Shown here piece after piece: positions 41,401-51,041 of a stretch of DNA of 64,000 bases. A model generated the notes under the pieces. The model did not search any database. It had not been told where the DNA came from and saw only the letters and a program-made list of their open reading frames with translations. The DNA comes from CBDFFW01 sp965246945. Its GTDB lineage: Bacteria; Pseudomonadota; Alphaproteobacteria; UBA11073. The number at the start of each line of letters is the position of its first letter. Position 1 is the first letter of the stretch. Where the stretch lies: the NCBI GenBank assembly GCA_965246945.1, contig CBDFFW010000001.1:806001-870000 (forward strand), in the 5' to 3' direction. The translations under genes were made by a program, and so were the position numbers.

Positions 41401-44400
41401 GAAAGCTACTGCCATACCGCAAGACTGTACATTCACCCCACAAGATGCTGGTGAATACCGTTTCACAGCTGCGATTAAAGATAGCAAAGGGCGCGCGCAC
41501 CAAACTGTGGCCAATTTTTATGTGACCGGCAACAACGCGTTTGTGTGGAATGATGAGGATGATAGCGGATTGAAAATTGTACCGGAAAAAATGAATTATA
41601 AAATCGGTGACACGGCGAAATTCTTGGTGAAAAACCCTTATCCAGGGGCTCAGGCGCTGATAACGGTGGAACGTTACGGTATCTTAGATCACTTCACCCA
41701 GGTATTTGATGGCAATACACCGATTATCGAAATTCCGATTAAACCGGATTATATGCCTGGGTTTTATTTATCGGTTTCGGTGATGTCGCCGCGCGTGGAA
41801 CAGCCGATCGATAAAAATGGTATAGATATGGGTAAGCCGGCGGTGCGCATGGGTTATATCAAAATGCTGGTGGAAGATCCCGTTAAGCAGTTGGATGTTA
41901 CTGCCAAAACCGATCAAAAAGAATACCGCCCGCGCGATAATGTAAAAGTATCGTTGCAGGCTACGCCGCATCTATTGGGTAAGCATGAGCCAGTTGAATT
42001 TGCGGTCGCCGTACTTGATGAATCTGTTTTTGATTTAATCCAACAGGGGCGCGGATATTTTGATCCGTATCGCGGGTTATATAATCTGCAGGCTTTGGAT
42101 GTGGATAATTACAGTTTGATCAGCGCCTTGGTTGGCCGGCAGAAGTTCGAGAAAAAAGGTGCCAACCCAGGCGGGGATGGGGGTGGGAATTTGGATCTGC
42201 GCAATTTATTTAAATATGTCAGCTATTGGAATCCGTCGATCAAGGCGGATGCCAATGGCAAGGCGGAGGTGAGTTTTCCAGTGCCGGATAATTTAACCGG
42301 TTGGCGTGTGCTGGCCTTAGCGGTTACGCCAACCGACCGCGTTGGTTTGGGGGATGTAAAATTCGCGGTGAACCGGCCAACCGAATTACGGCCGGTGATG
42401 CCGAACCAGGTGAGCGAAGGCGATCAGTTTGATGCCGGATTTAGTGTGATGAATCGCACGGATCACCTGCGCACCATCACTGTGGCGATTAAAGCGGTAG
42501 GTCCATTAACCGAAAAAAGCCAAACCGCGAAGGAAAAGAAAGTGACATTGAAACCGTATGAGCGGGCCACTGTGCGGCTGCCATTGCAAACTATGCTATT
42601 GCCGTTGGAGCGTGATATCAAAGATCTACAATTGCAATTTACAGCCACCGCCAGCGATACCGAGGATGGTGACAAATTGGAGTACACAGTACCGGTGATT
42701 AAACGGCGGGTATTGGAAACGGCGGCAGAATATGGTTCGGTCACCGATGGCAAAGCGAATGTGAATATAAAAGTGCCAGCCGAGGCTTATTCCGATAGTG
42801 TTTCACTGGATGTAATTTTAGCGCCATCAGTGATTGGTAATGTGAAAGGCGCATTTAAGTATATTCGCGATTATCCATATTTCTGTTGGGAACAGCGCTT
42901 AACCAAAGCATTGATGGCGGCGCATTTCAAAAATTTGTATAATTATCTGCCAGTCGATTTAACTTGGGCAGAAGCGGAGAAATTGCCGCAGACGATGTTA
43001 GATGATGCGGCCAATTTCCAAGCGCCCAATGGCGGCATGGTATTTTGGTTGCCAGAAAATCAGCATGTTGATCCATATCTATCGGCATATACTGCATTAG
43101 CCTTTAACTGGTTGCGTCAGTCCGGTTACCAAGTGCCAAATGATGTTGAAATTAAGCTGCAAAGTTATCTACAAAATCTATTGCGGCAAAATGTGGTGCC
43201 TAGTTTTTATTCAGCGGGGATGACCTCATCCGTGCGGGCGGTGGCATTGGCTGCCTTGGCACCCAATGGTAAAGTAACCTTGGAAGATCTGAAACGCTAT
43301 CAGCCACATGTGAAAGAAATGGCGCTATTTGGAAAAAGCCAGTTTTTGCAAGCGGCACTCGCTTTAAATGCGCCTAGCGATATTACCAAAAGCGTCGTGC
43401 AAGACATTTTGGCACATAGCAATCAATCCGCCGGTAAATTCCAATTTACCGAAGAAAAAGATGATGGCTATCTGCGAATTTTGGCCACGCCATTGCGAGA
43501 TAATTGCGCAATTTTATCGGCACTGACCAAAACAGCAGCGAATGATAATTTTAAGGCAACCATTGGTAATATCCCCGAAAAATTGGTGCGGTTTATCACA
43601 CAAGCGCGCGGCAGCCGCGATAATTGGGAAAATACCCAGGAAAACATTTTCTGTTTGAACGGGCTAACCGATTATGCGCGGATTCATGAAGCAGAAAAAC
43701 CCGATTTGGTGGTGACAGTTAGTGACAGTGCCAAGCAAATCGGCCAAGCAGCATTCCATGATTTACGTGAACCGGCGGTTAAAGTGGGGCGGCCATTGGC
43801 AGCCAGTGATTTAGGCAAAGACCAGGCGCTTACTATTGAACGTAGTGGGCAGGGGCGGGTTTATTACAACGTGCAACTGAATTACGCGCCGAAAAGCGAT
43901 TTCACCAATGGTGCGGATGCGGGGATTACCATTATGCGCGAATATAGTATCAAGCGCGGCCAGCAGTGGAAATTACTGGGTAAGGATGAAGCTGTTAAAG
44001 CAGGTAATGTCATCCGCGTGGATTTATTCGTGAATGCACTCGCAGCGCGTAACTTTGTGGTGGTGGATGATCCCGTACCTGGCGGGTTGGAACCAGTAAA
44101 CCGTGATTTAGCGACGGCTTCAAAGGTGGATGATGAAGCAGCGGCTTTTGACCAGCAAGGTGGTTCGTGGTGGTTTAAATATCATGATTGGCAGGAATAT
44201 GGCGGCAGCAATTGGAGCTTTTACCACAAAGAATTGCGTCATGAAGCGGCGCGCTTTTATGCCGATTATTTGCCAGCGGGGAATTACCATTTAGCTTATG
44301 CCGCGCAAGTGATTACACCAGGCTACTTCAGCGCGCCGCCCGCTAAGGTTGAAGAAATGTATAATCCCGATGTGTTTGGCCGCACGGCTGCCAGGCAGTT

Positions 44401-44419
44401 AAAGGTTGATGCAAAATAA
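38405..44419 (+). CDS. bacterial alpha-2-macroglobulin (YfhM-type)
   Basis: 2004 residues from ATG 38405, which follows AAGGA; a start ten codons earlier has no site. A Sec signal peptide ends at ARA before QENAV; no lipobox cysteine, unlike E. coli YfhM. Multiple macroglobulin domains follow, with the bait region near the middle. The thioester motif is CWEQ (Cys about residue 1494) in YPYFCWEQRLTKALM, so covalent trapping of proteases should be possible. Bacterial members act in the periplasm as protease traps, paired with PBP1C to repair walls. The stop abuts the pbpC start, the classic pairing. Confidence 0.93.
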   Translation: MAKNAIITVIFLLFVSIFFNYARAQENAVRPLEILQVTPNGQDVQPPAQIVFQFNQPVVSLGKMERSAKEIPIAIEPAVPCQWRWLNTSALSCNLTDAKSKRATRYHIIVQPEFTAQNGEKLVAAQQYDFTTELPRVVYNTFEEWQGPGRPTIRLTFNQSVTKASLEKALKMEIEGGKKVSVNIKPYTQNRQPAQAAALPHENGLWAWFQGKLAAQQPDNQSTSDDDGRNWVVAPVQDLPLATEVKLNLLPGVQSLEGSEKSIAENTIVAFDTFPEFAFLGMECQNNDGNSVKIDNGSQNTDLCDPQSDIALKFSAPVLRREVITALQFKPELMSAAARKEWIESGYDPDKLSEPHRRDRTYSISLPRGVKPASSLVIQDANVLSWYQRLALWVQGKGMPTLKDRFNQSLASAINVTVWTDHRRPNFELVNNVAALESQADTEIPFYVNNLQSYHVSYDRLTAEGAKLGQSMQHDLPAVQDIQYAEKFGTKMMLENHSGAVAGFFSTLPNIRSKSFEDQQFFTVISPYQVQFKLGHFGSLLWVTDFATGKPIVGATVKIYQDNMAQLRGTQKVLASATTDDSGVAQLAGMETVDPELLNPSRYQMNDARLFVQVAKDKELAVLPLYRSFELSTSRAFENSDYVYSSPQKKYGHVVAWGTSAQGVYRVADSIQYKIYVRGQDTQRLTAAPNLFYHLRIVDPTGKQVFTQQNIKLNEFGALNGELKLPNNAAVGWYRFALAASVQPQDVKARPETGQDGRANERSNNENNEEGDGEAEWQHETLKWEPLRVLVSDFTPAPFHVSSQIHGTLFQPGQDVKVDTKAELHAGGPYGQAEARITASLSEEAFKTDDKAAAGFQFDTYQGVRGNEIIDTAEGSLDDKGELENNFKIAQQPIIYGKLRIESAVNDERGKYVTAEATAKYIGVDRLAGIRQTGWTYPSGKPATLQVLTVDVDGKPIGDTASSGIFEYMEVKSAKVKGAGNAYLTNLTRAWKKVGECQVKATAIPQDCTFTPQDAGEYRFTAAIKDSKGRAHQTVANFYVTGNNAFVWNDEDDSGLKIVPEKMNYKIGDTAKFLVKNPYPGAQALITVERYGILDHFTQVFDGNTPIIEIPIKPDYMPGFYLSVSVMSPRVEQPIDKNGIDMGKPAVRMGYIKMLVEDPVKQLDVTAKTDQKEYRPRDNVKVSLQATPHLLGKHEPVEFAVAVLDESVFDLIQQGRGYFDPYRGLYNLQALDVDNYSLISALVGRQKFEKKGANPGGDGGGNLDLRNLFKYVSYWNPSIKADANGKAEVSFPVPDNLTGWRVLALAVTPTDRVGLGDVKFAVNRPTELRPVMPNQVSEGDQFDAGFSVMNRTDHLRTITVAIKAVGPLTEKSQTAKEKKVTLKPYERATVRLPLQTMLLPLERDIKDLQLQFTATASDTEDGDKLEYTVPVIKRRVLETAAEYGSVTDGKANVNIKVPAEAYSDSVSLDVILAPSVIGNVKGAFKYIRDYPYFCWEQRLTKALMAAHFKNLYNYLPVDLTWAEAEKLPQTMLDDAANFQAPNGGMVFWLPENQHVDPYLSAYTALAFNWLRQSGYQVPNDVEIKLQSYLQNLLRQNVVPSFYSAGMTSSVRAVALAALAPNGKVTLEDLKRYQPHVKEMALFGKSQFLQAALALNAPSDITKSVVQDILAHSNQSAGKFQFTEEKDDGYLRILATPLRDNCAILSALTKTAANDNFKATIGNIPEKLVRFITQARGSRDNWENTQENIFCLNGLTDYARIHEAEKPDLVVTVSDSAKQIGQAAFHDLREPAVKVGRPLAASDLGKDQALTIERSGQGRVYYNVQLNYAPKSDFTNGADAGITIMREYSIKRGQQWKLLGKDEAVKAGNVIRVDLFVNALAARNFVVVDDPVPGGLEPVNRDLATASKVDDEAAAFDQQGGSWWFKYHDWQEYGGSNWSFYHKELRHEAARFYADYLPAGNYHLAYAAQVITPGYFSAPPAKVEEMYNPDVFGRTAARQLKVDAK

Positions 44420-46633
44420 ATGAGATCGACAATGCCTGGGCAGCAATGGCTGATTAGAATAGGGTTCGGTGTTACTGTCTTATTCGCGTTATTAGTATTA
44501 GCGACGTTATTATCTTTGCAAGCGCCGCCCACGCGCCTTGATGAAGTGTTTCAAGGCGCGGTGCGGACGCAGTTTTTGGATCGAGACGGACAACCACTTA
44601 ATATCTCCTATCAAAACCGCTGGAATTTATTTGATCAATTGGCGCTTTATCAAACGCCGTCATTGTTACAGCAGGCATTTATCACGGCGGAGGATAAACG
44701 TTTTTATCAGCATCATGGCATTGATTGGCTGGCGCGCGTCAATGCCGTGAAAGCAGTGTTAACGAGCGGGCATGCGCATCGCGGTGCGAGCACGATTAGC
44801 GAACAAGTGGTGCGCATGTTGCATCCACGCCCGCGCAATTTATGGTCCCGCTGGCTCGAAGGGTGGGAAGCACTTTGGCTGGAATGCCGTGCCAGCAAAG
44901 CAGAAATTTTAGAATTTTATTTAAACCAAGTGCCCTATGCCGCGCAGCGGCGCGGGGTGGCGCAAGCCGCGCGCTATTATTTTAATCGGGATTTAAATAC
45001 CATAACGCCTAAAGAAATTTTGGCTTTGGCTACATTGGTGCGGGCGCCAAGTCGGTGGGATCCATTTAGCAATCCAGCACCAGTGGAACAGGCAATCAAC
45101 CGGTTGGCCAAGCAGTTAGCAGCCAATCAAACTTTGGGTGGTGATATGGTACAGCAAATCGCTGACCAGCCATTGGTCCTGGCGATACCGGATACACCAA
45201 TCGCAGCCACGCATTTTATTCGTTATCTGCAAAGTGAAGTGGTGGCCAAGCAAAGCAATCCACCTGCAACCTTGCACACCACTTTGGATACGCAATTACA
45301 AACTGCCGCGCAGAAATTATTGGATCAGCATATTCAAACATTGTGTGGGGAACATGTGCAAAATGGCGCTGTGTTAATCGCCGATCATCGCACCGGTGAA
45401 ATTTTAGCATGGGTGGTGGCGGGCGCTGAAGCTGATGATAAAACACCAGCGAAAGAAATTAATGCTGTGCTAACGCCGCGTCAGCCAGGCTCGGCCATGA
45501 AACCGTTTTTATATGCGGCGGCATTACAAAAAGGGTGGACGGCCGCGACATTGATTGAGGATGAACCGAAAGCAACACCAATCCGTACTGGGCTGCATCA
45601 TTTTCGCAATTACAGCCGCATTCATTATGGTATGGTGACGGTGCGGGAAGCGCTGGGTAATTCCTTGAACATCCCCGCTTTGCAAACCATCGATTATGTT
45701 TCGCCCAATGCGTATTTGCGCATATTGCATGTGGCAGGTTTTGCTAGCCTAAATCAAAGCGCTGCTTTCTATGATGAAGGCTTGGCGCTTGGCAATGGCG
45801 CGGTGAGTTTATTTGAGTTGGTACAAGGCTATGCCATGCTGGCACAACAGGGAAAACTACAGCCGCTGCATGGTGTGCCAGGCATAATCGAGGAACAACC
45901 AGCCCAAATTTATTCACCCGAAGTGAGCATTATTGTGAGCGATATTTTATCCGACACCTGGGCGCGGCAATGGGAATTTGGGGCGGATAGTGTGCTGCGT
46001 TTGCCTGTGCAAACGGCCATTAAAACGGGTACATCAAACGATTATCATGATGCCTGGACGGTAGGTTATGACAGCCGGTTTGTGGTGGGGGTGTGGTTGG
46101 GAAATTTGGATAACACGCCCATGAATGGGGTGAAAGGCGCCAGTGGACCCGCGCTCATTGCCCGTAGCATTTTTGTGGAATTGAACAAGGACCATCAAAC
46201 TGCACCATTGCTGCGCAGTGATAAATTGGTGAAAGAAACAGTTTGTGTGCCAACGTTAAATACCAAAGCCAATTTGACCGAAAATGGTTGCACCATGCGC
46301 AGCGAATATTTTGTGCCAGGGACGCAGCCATCTTTGCAACCGGCTGCCAATGCCGCAGCAACACAAACACCACAAATTCTGCAGCCCAGCCCTGGTTTAA
46401 TGCTGGCATATAACCCGCGCTTGCCAAGCGATTTGCAAGCTTTTCAATTTCAATTGCGGGATGTCGCAGATAACGTTTCTGTGGCATGGTATTTAAATGG
46501 CGAAAAGATTGGGTCAAGTAGCGGTCCGGCATATAATTGGTCATTGCGGCGAGGCCACTATAAATTATACGCGGTAATTTCCCAAAATAATCAAGAAATA
46601 AAGACGGAATCGGTGTCGTTTATTGTCAAATAA
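44420..46633 (+). CDS. pbpC: penicillin-binding protein 1C
   Basis: 737 residues. Bifunctional peptidoglycan synthase: one N-terminal membrane anchor (about 10-33), GT51 glycosyltransferase with ITAEDKRFYQHHGIDW (catalytic Glu) and HRGASTISEQVVRML, then a transpeptidase with S-x-x-K in RQPGSAMKPFLYA (Ser358), S-L-N at 415 and KTGTS at 535, and the C-terminal BiPBP_C domain typical of PBP1C. Begins directly after the alpha-2-macroglobulin stop codon. No defects seen. Confidence 0.95.
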   Translation: MRSTMPGQQWLIRIGFGVTVLFALLVLATLLSLQAPPTRLDEVFQGAVRTQFLDRDGQPLNISYQNRWNLFDQLALYQTPSLLQQAFITAEDKRFYQHHGIDWLARVNAVKAVLTSGHAHRGASTISEQVVRMLHPRPRNLWSRWLEGWEALWLECRASKAEILEFYLNQVPYAAQRRGVAQAARYYFNRDLNTITPKEILALATLVRAPSRWDPFSNPAPVEQAINRLAKQLAANQTLGGDMVQQIADQPLVLAIPDTPIAATHFIRYLQSEVVAKQSNPPATLHTTLDTQLQTAAQKLLDQHIQTLCGEHVQNGAVLIADHRTGEILAWVVAGAEADDKTPAKEINAVLTPRQPGSAMKPFLYAAALQKGWTAATLIEDEPKATPIRTGLHHFRNYSRIHYGMVTVREALGNSLNIPALQTIDYVSPNAYLRILHVAGFASLNQSAAFYDEGLALGNGAVSLFELVQGYAMLAQQGKLQPLHGVPGIIEEQPAQIYSPEVSIIVSDILSDTWARQWEFGADSVLRLPVQTAIKTGTSNDYHDAWTVGYDSRFVVGVWLGNLDNTPMNGVKGASGPALIARSIFVELNKDHQTAPLLRSDKLVKETVCVPTLNTKANLTENGCTMRSEYFVPGTQPSLQPAANAAATQTPQILQPSPGLMLAYNPRLPSDLQAFQFQLRDVADNVSVAWYLNGEKIGSSSGPAYNWSLRRGHYKLYAVISQNNQEIKTESVSFIVK

Positions 46634-46696
46634 CTGCAACGAATATTTTCCATCTTGCTCTTGGTGAACAATTCATTAAGATAATTGCATATTAAT

Positions 46697-47803
46697 ATGC
46701 CTTTGAAAACGCCGCTTTATGATGCGCATTTAGCCCTTGGTGCCAAGATGGCCCCATTCGCCAGCTATGATATGCCGATTAATTATACAACTGGTGTTAT
46801 CCAAGAACATGAATGGGTGCGCGCGGAAGCGGGCCTTTTTGATGTTTCCCATATGGGGCAGGCGATTGTCAAAGGACCTAGTGTTATTAGATTTTTAGAA
46901 CGCATAACACCATCGCGTTATTCTGCAATGGCGATTGGGCGCGCGAAATACACGGTGCTGACCAATGAGCAGGGCGGGATCATTGATGATTTGATCATCA
47001 CTAAATTAGCTGATGATGAATTTTTCCTGGTGTTCAATGCCGGTCGCCGTGAGGTTGATATTGCGTGGTTTAAACAAAATTTACCAAGCGATATTGAATT
47101 TTCAGAATTGGCCGATAATGCACTTATTGCCCTGCAAGGGCCCAAATCAGAAAGCGTGCTGGCTTCACTTTTAAACAATGCCGAAGAATTAGCCACCATG
47201 CCGTATATGAGCTTGCTGCTGGGTGAATGGCAGAGTGAACGAATAATGATCAGCCGGTTAGGCTATACCGGTGAAGATGGTTTTGAATTAAGCATTGCGG
47301 CCGATAAAGTGATCGAGTTATGGAATGCGCTGTTGCAAAATCCGCAAGTAAAAGCGATAGGTTTGGCCGCGCGCGATAGTTTGCGGTTGGAAATGGGTTA
47401 TCCGCTCTATGGGCATGATTTGGATGAAAATACTACACCGGTAGAAGCTGCCTTAGATTGGACCATAGCTAGGGATCATAACAGTCATATTGGCGCTGAA
47501 ATAATAATGCAGCATCGTACCAATGGTGCACCGCGTAAGCGAATGGGAATTAAACTTCTGGCTGTAGGCGTAGCGCGCGAAGGTGCTGAAATTTTTATAG
47601 GTACACAAAAAATTGGCATGCTAACCAGCGGCGGCTTTTCACCATCGTTGAAAGCTTCAATCGGCCAGGGCTATGTGCAAAGCGAATTTGCCAATATTGG
47701 CCAGACGGTAGAAGTGGAAGTGCGGGACCGCCGCATACCAGCAGTGCTATCCACGCTGGCACATTTGCCCGCAAAAACCAAAACCATGAAAAAGGAATTA
47801 TAA
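46697..47803 (+). CDS. gcvT: glycine cleavage system T protein (aminomethyltransferase)
   Basis: 368 residues from ATG 46697 (MPLKTPLYDAHLALGAKM). Transfers the methylene group from lipoyl-bound aminomethyl to tetrahydrofolate. MAPFASYDMPINYTTGVIQEHEWVR, AGLFDVSHMGQ, ISRLGYTGEDGFELS, GLAARDSLRLEMGYPLYGHD are diagnostic. The 63-nt upstream gap is too short for a tandem glycine riboswitch and shows none. Stop overlaps the gcvH start (TAATG). Confidence 0.95.
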   Translation: MPLKTPLYDAHLALGAKMAPFASYDMPINYTTGVIQEHEWVRAEAGLFDVSHMGQAIVKGPSVIRFLERITPSRYSAMAIGRAKYTVLTNEQGGIIDDLIITKLADDEFFLVFNAGRREVDIAWFKQNLPSDIEFSELADNALIALQGPKSESVLASLLNNAEELATMPYMSLLLGEWQSERIMISRLGYTGEDGFELSIAADKVIELWNALLQNPQVKAIGLAARDSLRLEMGYPLYGHDLDENTTPVEAALDWTIARDHNSHIGAEIIMQHRTNGAPRKRMGIKLLAVGVAREGAEIFIGTQKIGMLTSGGFSPSLKASIGQGYVQSEFANIGQTVEVEVRDRRIPAVLSTLAHLPAKTKTMKKEL

Positions 47804-48183
47804 TGTCAACTATACCTCGTGAATTGAAATACACGGATCAGCATGAATGGCTGAAACTGGATGGTGAGATTGCCACTGTGGGGATTACCGATTATGCGCA
47901 AGATGCGTTGGGCGATTTGGTTTATGTGGAATTGCCACCGGCTGGTAAACATGTAAAAGCGGGTGAAGCTTTTATTGTTGTAGAGTCTGTCAAGGCGGCC
48001 AGTGAAGTTTATGCGCCAGTTGCGGGTGAAGTGACCGCAGTAAACGAGCTGTTAACCAAAACACCGGAAGTGATTAGCAGTGCGCCTTACGGCGATGGCT
48101 GGATGTGCAAAATTAAAATCAGTGATCCGGCTGAACTCGAAAAATTACTATCTGCTCAACAATATCAAAAACTGATCGGGTAA
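47803..48183 (+). CDS. gcvH: glycine cleavage system H protein
   Basis: 126 residues. Lipoyl-carrier shuttling the aminomethyl group. KYTDQHEWLKLDGEIATVGITDYAQDALGDLVYVELP, the lipoylation site VVESVKAASEVYAPV (Lys64) and APYGDGWMCKIKI. Normal length. 4 nt before gcvPA. Confidence 0.97.
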   Translation: MSTIPRELKYTDQHEWLKLDGEIATVGITDYAQDALGDLVYVELPPAGKHVKAGEAFIVVESVKAASEVYAPVAGEVTAVNELLTKTPEVISSAPYGDGWMCKIKISDPAELEKLLSAQQYQKLIG

Positions 48184-48187
48184 ACTC

Positions 48188-49471
48188 ATGCGTTATTTGC
48201 CGCTCACTAAAACCGATCGTGCCACGATGCTGCACGCGATTGGCGTGCAATCAGTTAATGAGCTATACGAAGCCGTGCCGAAAGCCGCCTGGCGGGATGG
48301 GTTGATTGAAGATTTGCCGATGCATCAGGGCGAGCTGGAGGTCGAGCGGCAATTGACGGCATTGGCAGCCAAAAATCACCCAGCCTGCAATGGCCCGTTT
48401 TTCCTCGGTGCCGGATGTTATTATCATCATATTCCAGCAACGGTTGATCATCTTATTCAACGTTCAGAATTTCTGACATCGTATACGCCGTATCAGCCGG
48501 AAATTTCGCAAGGCACGCTGATGGCGATTTTCCAATTTCAAACCATCATCGCCAATTTAACCGGCATGGATGTTGCCAACGCGTCGATGTATGACGGCGC
48601 AACTGCAACTGCCGAAGCCGTGTTGATGGCGCGGCGCATCACCAAGAAGCCCAATATTCATATTCATGGTGCGTTGCATCCGCAATACCGCGAAGTGATT
48701 CAAACTTATATTCGCAATTATGATGATATGCAGATTGTAGATGCGGCAATGAATGAAAACACGTCTTGCGTAATTGTTCAAACGCCTGATTTTTATGGGC
48801 AGCCACAGCTGCTGGCAGATTTGCGCAAGCAATGTGATGCCACCGGTGCGCTGCTGATTGTCATTGTGAATGAAATTTTATCGCTCGGTCTGCTACCGCC
48901 GCCGGTGGAAGCCGATATTGTGGCCGGTGAAGCCCAATCAATCGGTGTACCGATGAGTTTCGGCGGGCCGCATCTTGGTTTCTTTGCGTGCCGCGAAGCG
49001 TATTTGCGGCAAATGCCAGGCCGGTTATGCGGGCAAACGCTAGACAAAGATGGCAAGCGCTCATTTGTATTAACACTCAGTACACGCGAACAACACATCC
49101 GCCGTGAAAAGGCGACCTCGAATATTTGTACCAATCAGGGCTTATTCGCACTGGCTTTTACCATCCATATGAGTTTGCTGGGTGAGCAGGGGTTTAAACA
49201 ACTCGCGCGATTGAACCATGAAAAAGCGTGTGTACTGGCAGATCGCTTATCAGCTGTTAAAGAGATAAAAGTTATCAATAAAACTTTCTTCAATGAATTT
49301 GTAGTTGAATTACCGATTGATAGTTACGGCTTGGTTGAACGTTTAACGCAGCAAAAAATTATTGCCGGTTATGCATTACCGAATAATCAATTGTTGGTGG
49401 CCGCAACTGAAATGACGAGCGAAGCGGATATTGAAGCATTGGCAACTGCATTAGCAAAAGAGGTCGCGTAA
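48188..49471 (+). CDS. gcvPA: glycine dehydrogenase (decarboxylating) subunit 1
   Basis: 427 residues. N-terminal half of split P-protein, which decarboxylates glycine with PLP. MRYLPLTKTDRATML, FLGAGCYYHHIPATVDHL, YTPYQPEISQGTLMAIFQFQT, NASMYDGATATAEAV, SFGGPHLGFF. The PLP lysine lies in the second subunit. ATG of gcvPB overlaps the stop by 1 nt. Confidence 0.97.
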   Translation: MRYLPLTKTDRATMLHAIGVQSVNELYEAVPKAAWRDGLIEDLPMHQGELEVERQLTALAAKNHPACNGPFFLGAGCYYHHIPATVDHLIQRSEFLTSYTPYQPEISQGTLMAIFQFQTIIANLTGMDVANASMYDGATATAEAVLMARRITKKPNIHIHGALHPQYREVIQTYIRNYDDMQIVDAAMNENTSCVIVQTPDFYGQPQLLADLRKQCDATGALLIVIVNEILSLGLLPPPVEADIVAGEAQSIGVPMSFGGPHLGFFACREAYLRQMPGRLCGQTLDKDGKRSFVLTLSTREQHIRREKATSNICTNQGLFALAFTIHMSLLGEQGFKQLARLNHEKACVLADRLSAVKEIKVINKTFFNEFVVELPIDSYGLVERLTQQKIIAGYALPNNQLLVAATEMTSEADIEALATALAKEVA

Positions 49472-50937
49472 TGGATATAATTAATCAAGCCCGCGGCCTG
49501 CAAATGGAAGAGCCGTTGTTATTTGAAAGCAGCAGCGATGGTGCGTGCGGTGTAGATTTACCTGCGCCAAAAAATACGCTATTACGCACCGGTTTTGCGG
49601 CGCGCGAAAAGGTTGGTTTGCCCCAGGTGAGTGAACCGCAAGTGGTGCGACATTTTGTGCGGCTATCGAAAATGAATTATGCAATTGATATGGGGCTATA
49701 CCCGTTGGGGTCTTGCACCATGAAGCATAACCCGCGCTTGAACGAGAAAATGGGCCGCTTGCCAGGCTTTGCGCAAATTCATCCACTGCAACCAGCCAGC
49801 ACGGTGCAGGGTGCGCTGGCGGCTATTTATCAGGTGCAAGAATGGCTGGCTAAACTGAGTGGCCTGCCGCATGTAACGCTTAATCCGGCGGCCGGTGCGC
49901 ATGGCGAATTTGCAGGGATTCTGGTTATCCACCGCGCGCATACAGCGGCAGGCCAAACGCACCGCAAAGTGGTGCTGATCCCTGATAGTGCCCATGGCAC
50001 CAATCCGGCCACAGCAGCCGCATGTGGTTACGAAACCAAAACCATTCCATCGACCAAAGAAGGGCATGTGGATGTGGATGCGTTTAAAAATGCATTGAAT
50101 GAAAATGTCGCCGCGTTGATGCTAACCAATCCAAATACCTGCGGGTTGTTTGAACCGCGTGCGAAGGAAGTGGCAGATTTACTGCATCAAGCCGGTGCAT
50201 ATTTCTATTGTGATGGTGCCAATTTTAACGCGTTGGTGGGGCGCGTGCGACCTGCCGATTTTGGTGTCGATGTGATGCATTTTAATCTGCATAAAACTTT
50301 TTCCACCCCGCATGGCGGCGGCGGACCTGGGTGCGGACCGATTGCGGTCAGCGAAGCGCTTGGCCCATATTTGCCAGTGCCCAAAATTATTAAAGACGGT
50401 GATCAATTTAAATTAATCACGGAAGATGCTAACAGTATTGGCCGGTTAAAGGGTTTCAACGGTCAATTCGGTATGGTGGTGCGGGCACTGTCTTACATGC
50501 TGTCGCATGGTGCGGATGGTTTGCGGCAAGTGGCGGAAGATGCGGTATTGAATGCCAATTATATTTTAAGCCAGCTGCGTGATTTATACGATGTACCGTT
50601 TTCAAGCCATTGTATGCATGAATGTTTGCTGACCGATAAATTGCAAAAAGCGCAAGGTGTAACGACCAATGATATCGCCAAGACATTGATTGAATATGGT
50701 ATTCACCCGATGACAGTATATTTCCCGCTGGTGGTGCAAGGTGCGATGTTGATTGAGCCAACAGAGACGGAAACCAAAGCGACGCTTGATCATTTTATCG
50801 CGGTGATGCGTATGATTGCCGAAAAAACTGCCAATGGGGAGGGCGAAGCGCTGCATGAAAATCCAGTAAGCGCCCCACGCCGCCGCTTGGACGAAGTGAT
50901 GGCGGCAAGAAATCCGGTGCTAAAATATATTGGTTAA
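49471..50937 (+). CDS. gcvPB: glycine dehydrogenase (decarboxylating) subunit 2
   Basis: 488 residues. PLP-bearing half of the P-protein. MNYAIDMGLYPLGSCTMKHNPRLNE, PDSAHGTNPATAAACGY, GVDVMHFNLHKTFSTPHGGGGPG with the PLP lysine at 275. With gcvT and gcvH it completes three of the four glycine cleavage components; the shared L protein (Lpd) is elsewhere. A dispersed palindrome starts 8 nt after the stop. Confidence 0.97.
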   Translation: MDIINQARGLQMEEPLLFESSSDGACGVDLPAPKNTLLRTGFAAREKVGLPQVSEPQVVRHFVRLSKMNYAIDMGLYPLGSCTMKHNPRLNEKMGRLPGFAQIHPLQPASTVQGALAAIYQVQEWLAKLSGLPHVTLNPAAGAHGEFAGILVIHRAHTAAGQTHRKVVLIPDSAHGTNPATAAACGYETKTIPSTKEGHVDVDAFKNALNENVAALMLTNPNTCGLFEPRAKEVADLLHQAGAYFYCDGANFNALVGRVRPADFGVDVMHFNLHKTFSTPHGGGGPGCGPIAVSEALGPYLPVPKIIKDGDQFKLITEDANSIGRLKGFNGQFGMVVRALSYMLSHGADGLRQVAEDAVLNANYILSQLRDLYDVPFSSHCMHECLLTDKLQKAQGVTTNDIAKTLIEYGIHPMTVYFPLVVQGAMLIEPTETETKATLDHFIAVMRMIAEKTANGEGEALHENPVSAPRRRLDEVMAARNPVLKYIG

Positions 50938-50945
50938 TCTAGCCC

Positions 50946-51038
50946 TACCTCATCCTGAGGATTTGAAGGATGCTCCAGTATTATACCTAAGTTAAGCATC
51001 CTTCGAGACGCAACTTCGTTGCTCCTCAGGATAAGGTG
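50946..51038. repeat. dispersed palindromic repeat (CATCCTGAG family), copy 2
   Basis: Outer arms ACCTCATCCTGAGGA and TCCTCAGGATAAGGT pair with one mismatch; inner arms GAAGGATGCT and AGCATCCTTC pair perfectly. Same family as 21374-21482 (both with CATCCTGAG ends and an AAGGAT inner arm). It fills the gap between convergent gcvPB and murE and could act as a two-way terminator. Confidence 0.88.
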
Positions 51039-51041
51039 ATT

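Noticed and set aside
46634..46696. Glycine riboswitch before gcvT
   Set aside because: Gap is 63 nt and lacks the conserved aptamer core; too short for a tandem aptamer.
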